Positions 36,027 to 36,045 of a DNA stretch of 36,045 nucleotides are shown here, piece after piece. Each line of letters opens with the position of its first letter. Within the stretch, counting starts at the first letter, position 1. A program made the position numbers and the translations under genes. Origin of the DNA: Flavobacteriales bacterium (GTDB taxonomy: Bacteria > Bacteroidota > Bacteroidia > Flavobacteriales_D > Parvicellaceae). The notes beneath the pieces are model-generated. The model was not told where the DNA came from and did no database searches. It worked only from the letters and a program-made list of their open reading frames with translations. The DNA lies in contig JAGXIB010000204.1 in assembly GCA_024635865.1 (NCBI GenBank), forward strand, positions 1-36,045. The letters are read 5' to 3'.

Positions 36027-36045
36027 CTGTCTCTTATACACATCT
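36027..36045. other. Tn5 mosaic-end (Nextera) adapter remnant
   Basis: The last 19 bases read CTGTCTCTTATACACATCT, identical to the transposase mosaic end used in tagmentation libraries. This is a sequencing artefact left at the contig end and not part of the genome. Confidence 0.97.

Noticed and set aside
36027-36043. Start codon of S7 at 36043 giving the N-terminus MCIRDR
   Set aside because: These bases are adapter sequence, not genome.

Overview
The window is a low-GC bacterial contig from the Bacteroidota, most likely a Flavobacteriales-type organism. Four signs support this. There is a PorV-like type IX secretion protein and a hydrolase with a type IX C-terminal sorting domain. The gene order ftsX-DUF3098-uppP-truB is typical of the phylum. 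Several genes are preceded by TAnnTTTG -7 promoter motifs and lack clear Shine-Dalgarno sequences. The ribosomal protein supercluster lacks tuf and adk and has the order secY-map-infA-rpmJ. The last 19 bases are the Tn5 mosaic-end (Nextera) adapter, so this is a library-derived, probably metagenomic, contig end and not natural sequence.

Layout. (1) 1-2301, + strand: tail of ftsX, a DUF3098 membrane protein, uppP and truB (cell division, envelope lipid carrier recycling, tRNA modification), closed by a bidirectional terminator. (2) 2369-6570, - strand: an OmpA-type lipoprotein downstream of a family 5 substrate-binding lipoprotein, then porV with its own terminator. (3) 6719-9583, + strand: a fused alpha/beta 2-oxoacid dehydrogenase E1 and a small exported protein. 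(4) 9685-18730: an accessory zone. It holds an AAA ATPase plus RloB pair resembling the AbiL/RloAB phage-defence type, an S41 peptidase, a methyltransferase, a type IX-exported alpha/beta hydrolase, a DUF4833-like protein and a small membrane protein. Between them lie degenerate non-coding repeats and decayed genes: a frameshifted second copy of the membrane protein gene, a cation diffusion facilitator remnant, and a cupin gene with two in-frame stop codons. (5) 18772-36026, - strand: one uninterrupted str-S10-spc-alpha supercluster from rpsG to rplQ, including rpoA, secY, map, infA and fusA, ending in a strong terminator.

The housekeeping parts are ordinary. The interest lies in the 9.6-18.8 kb zone. 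Related palindromic repeats separate single genes or gene pairs there, and an 11-bp inverted repeat brackets one gene, which resembles a gene-cassette array. The zone also carries a candidate defence module and a cluster of pseudogenes next to the ribosomal operon terminator. I see no integrase, transposase, tRNA, rRNA or CRISPR array in the window.
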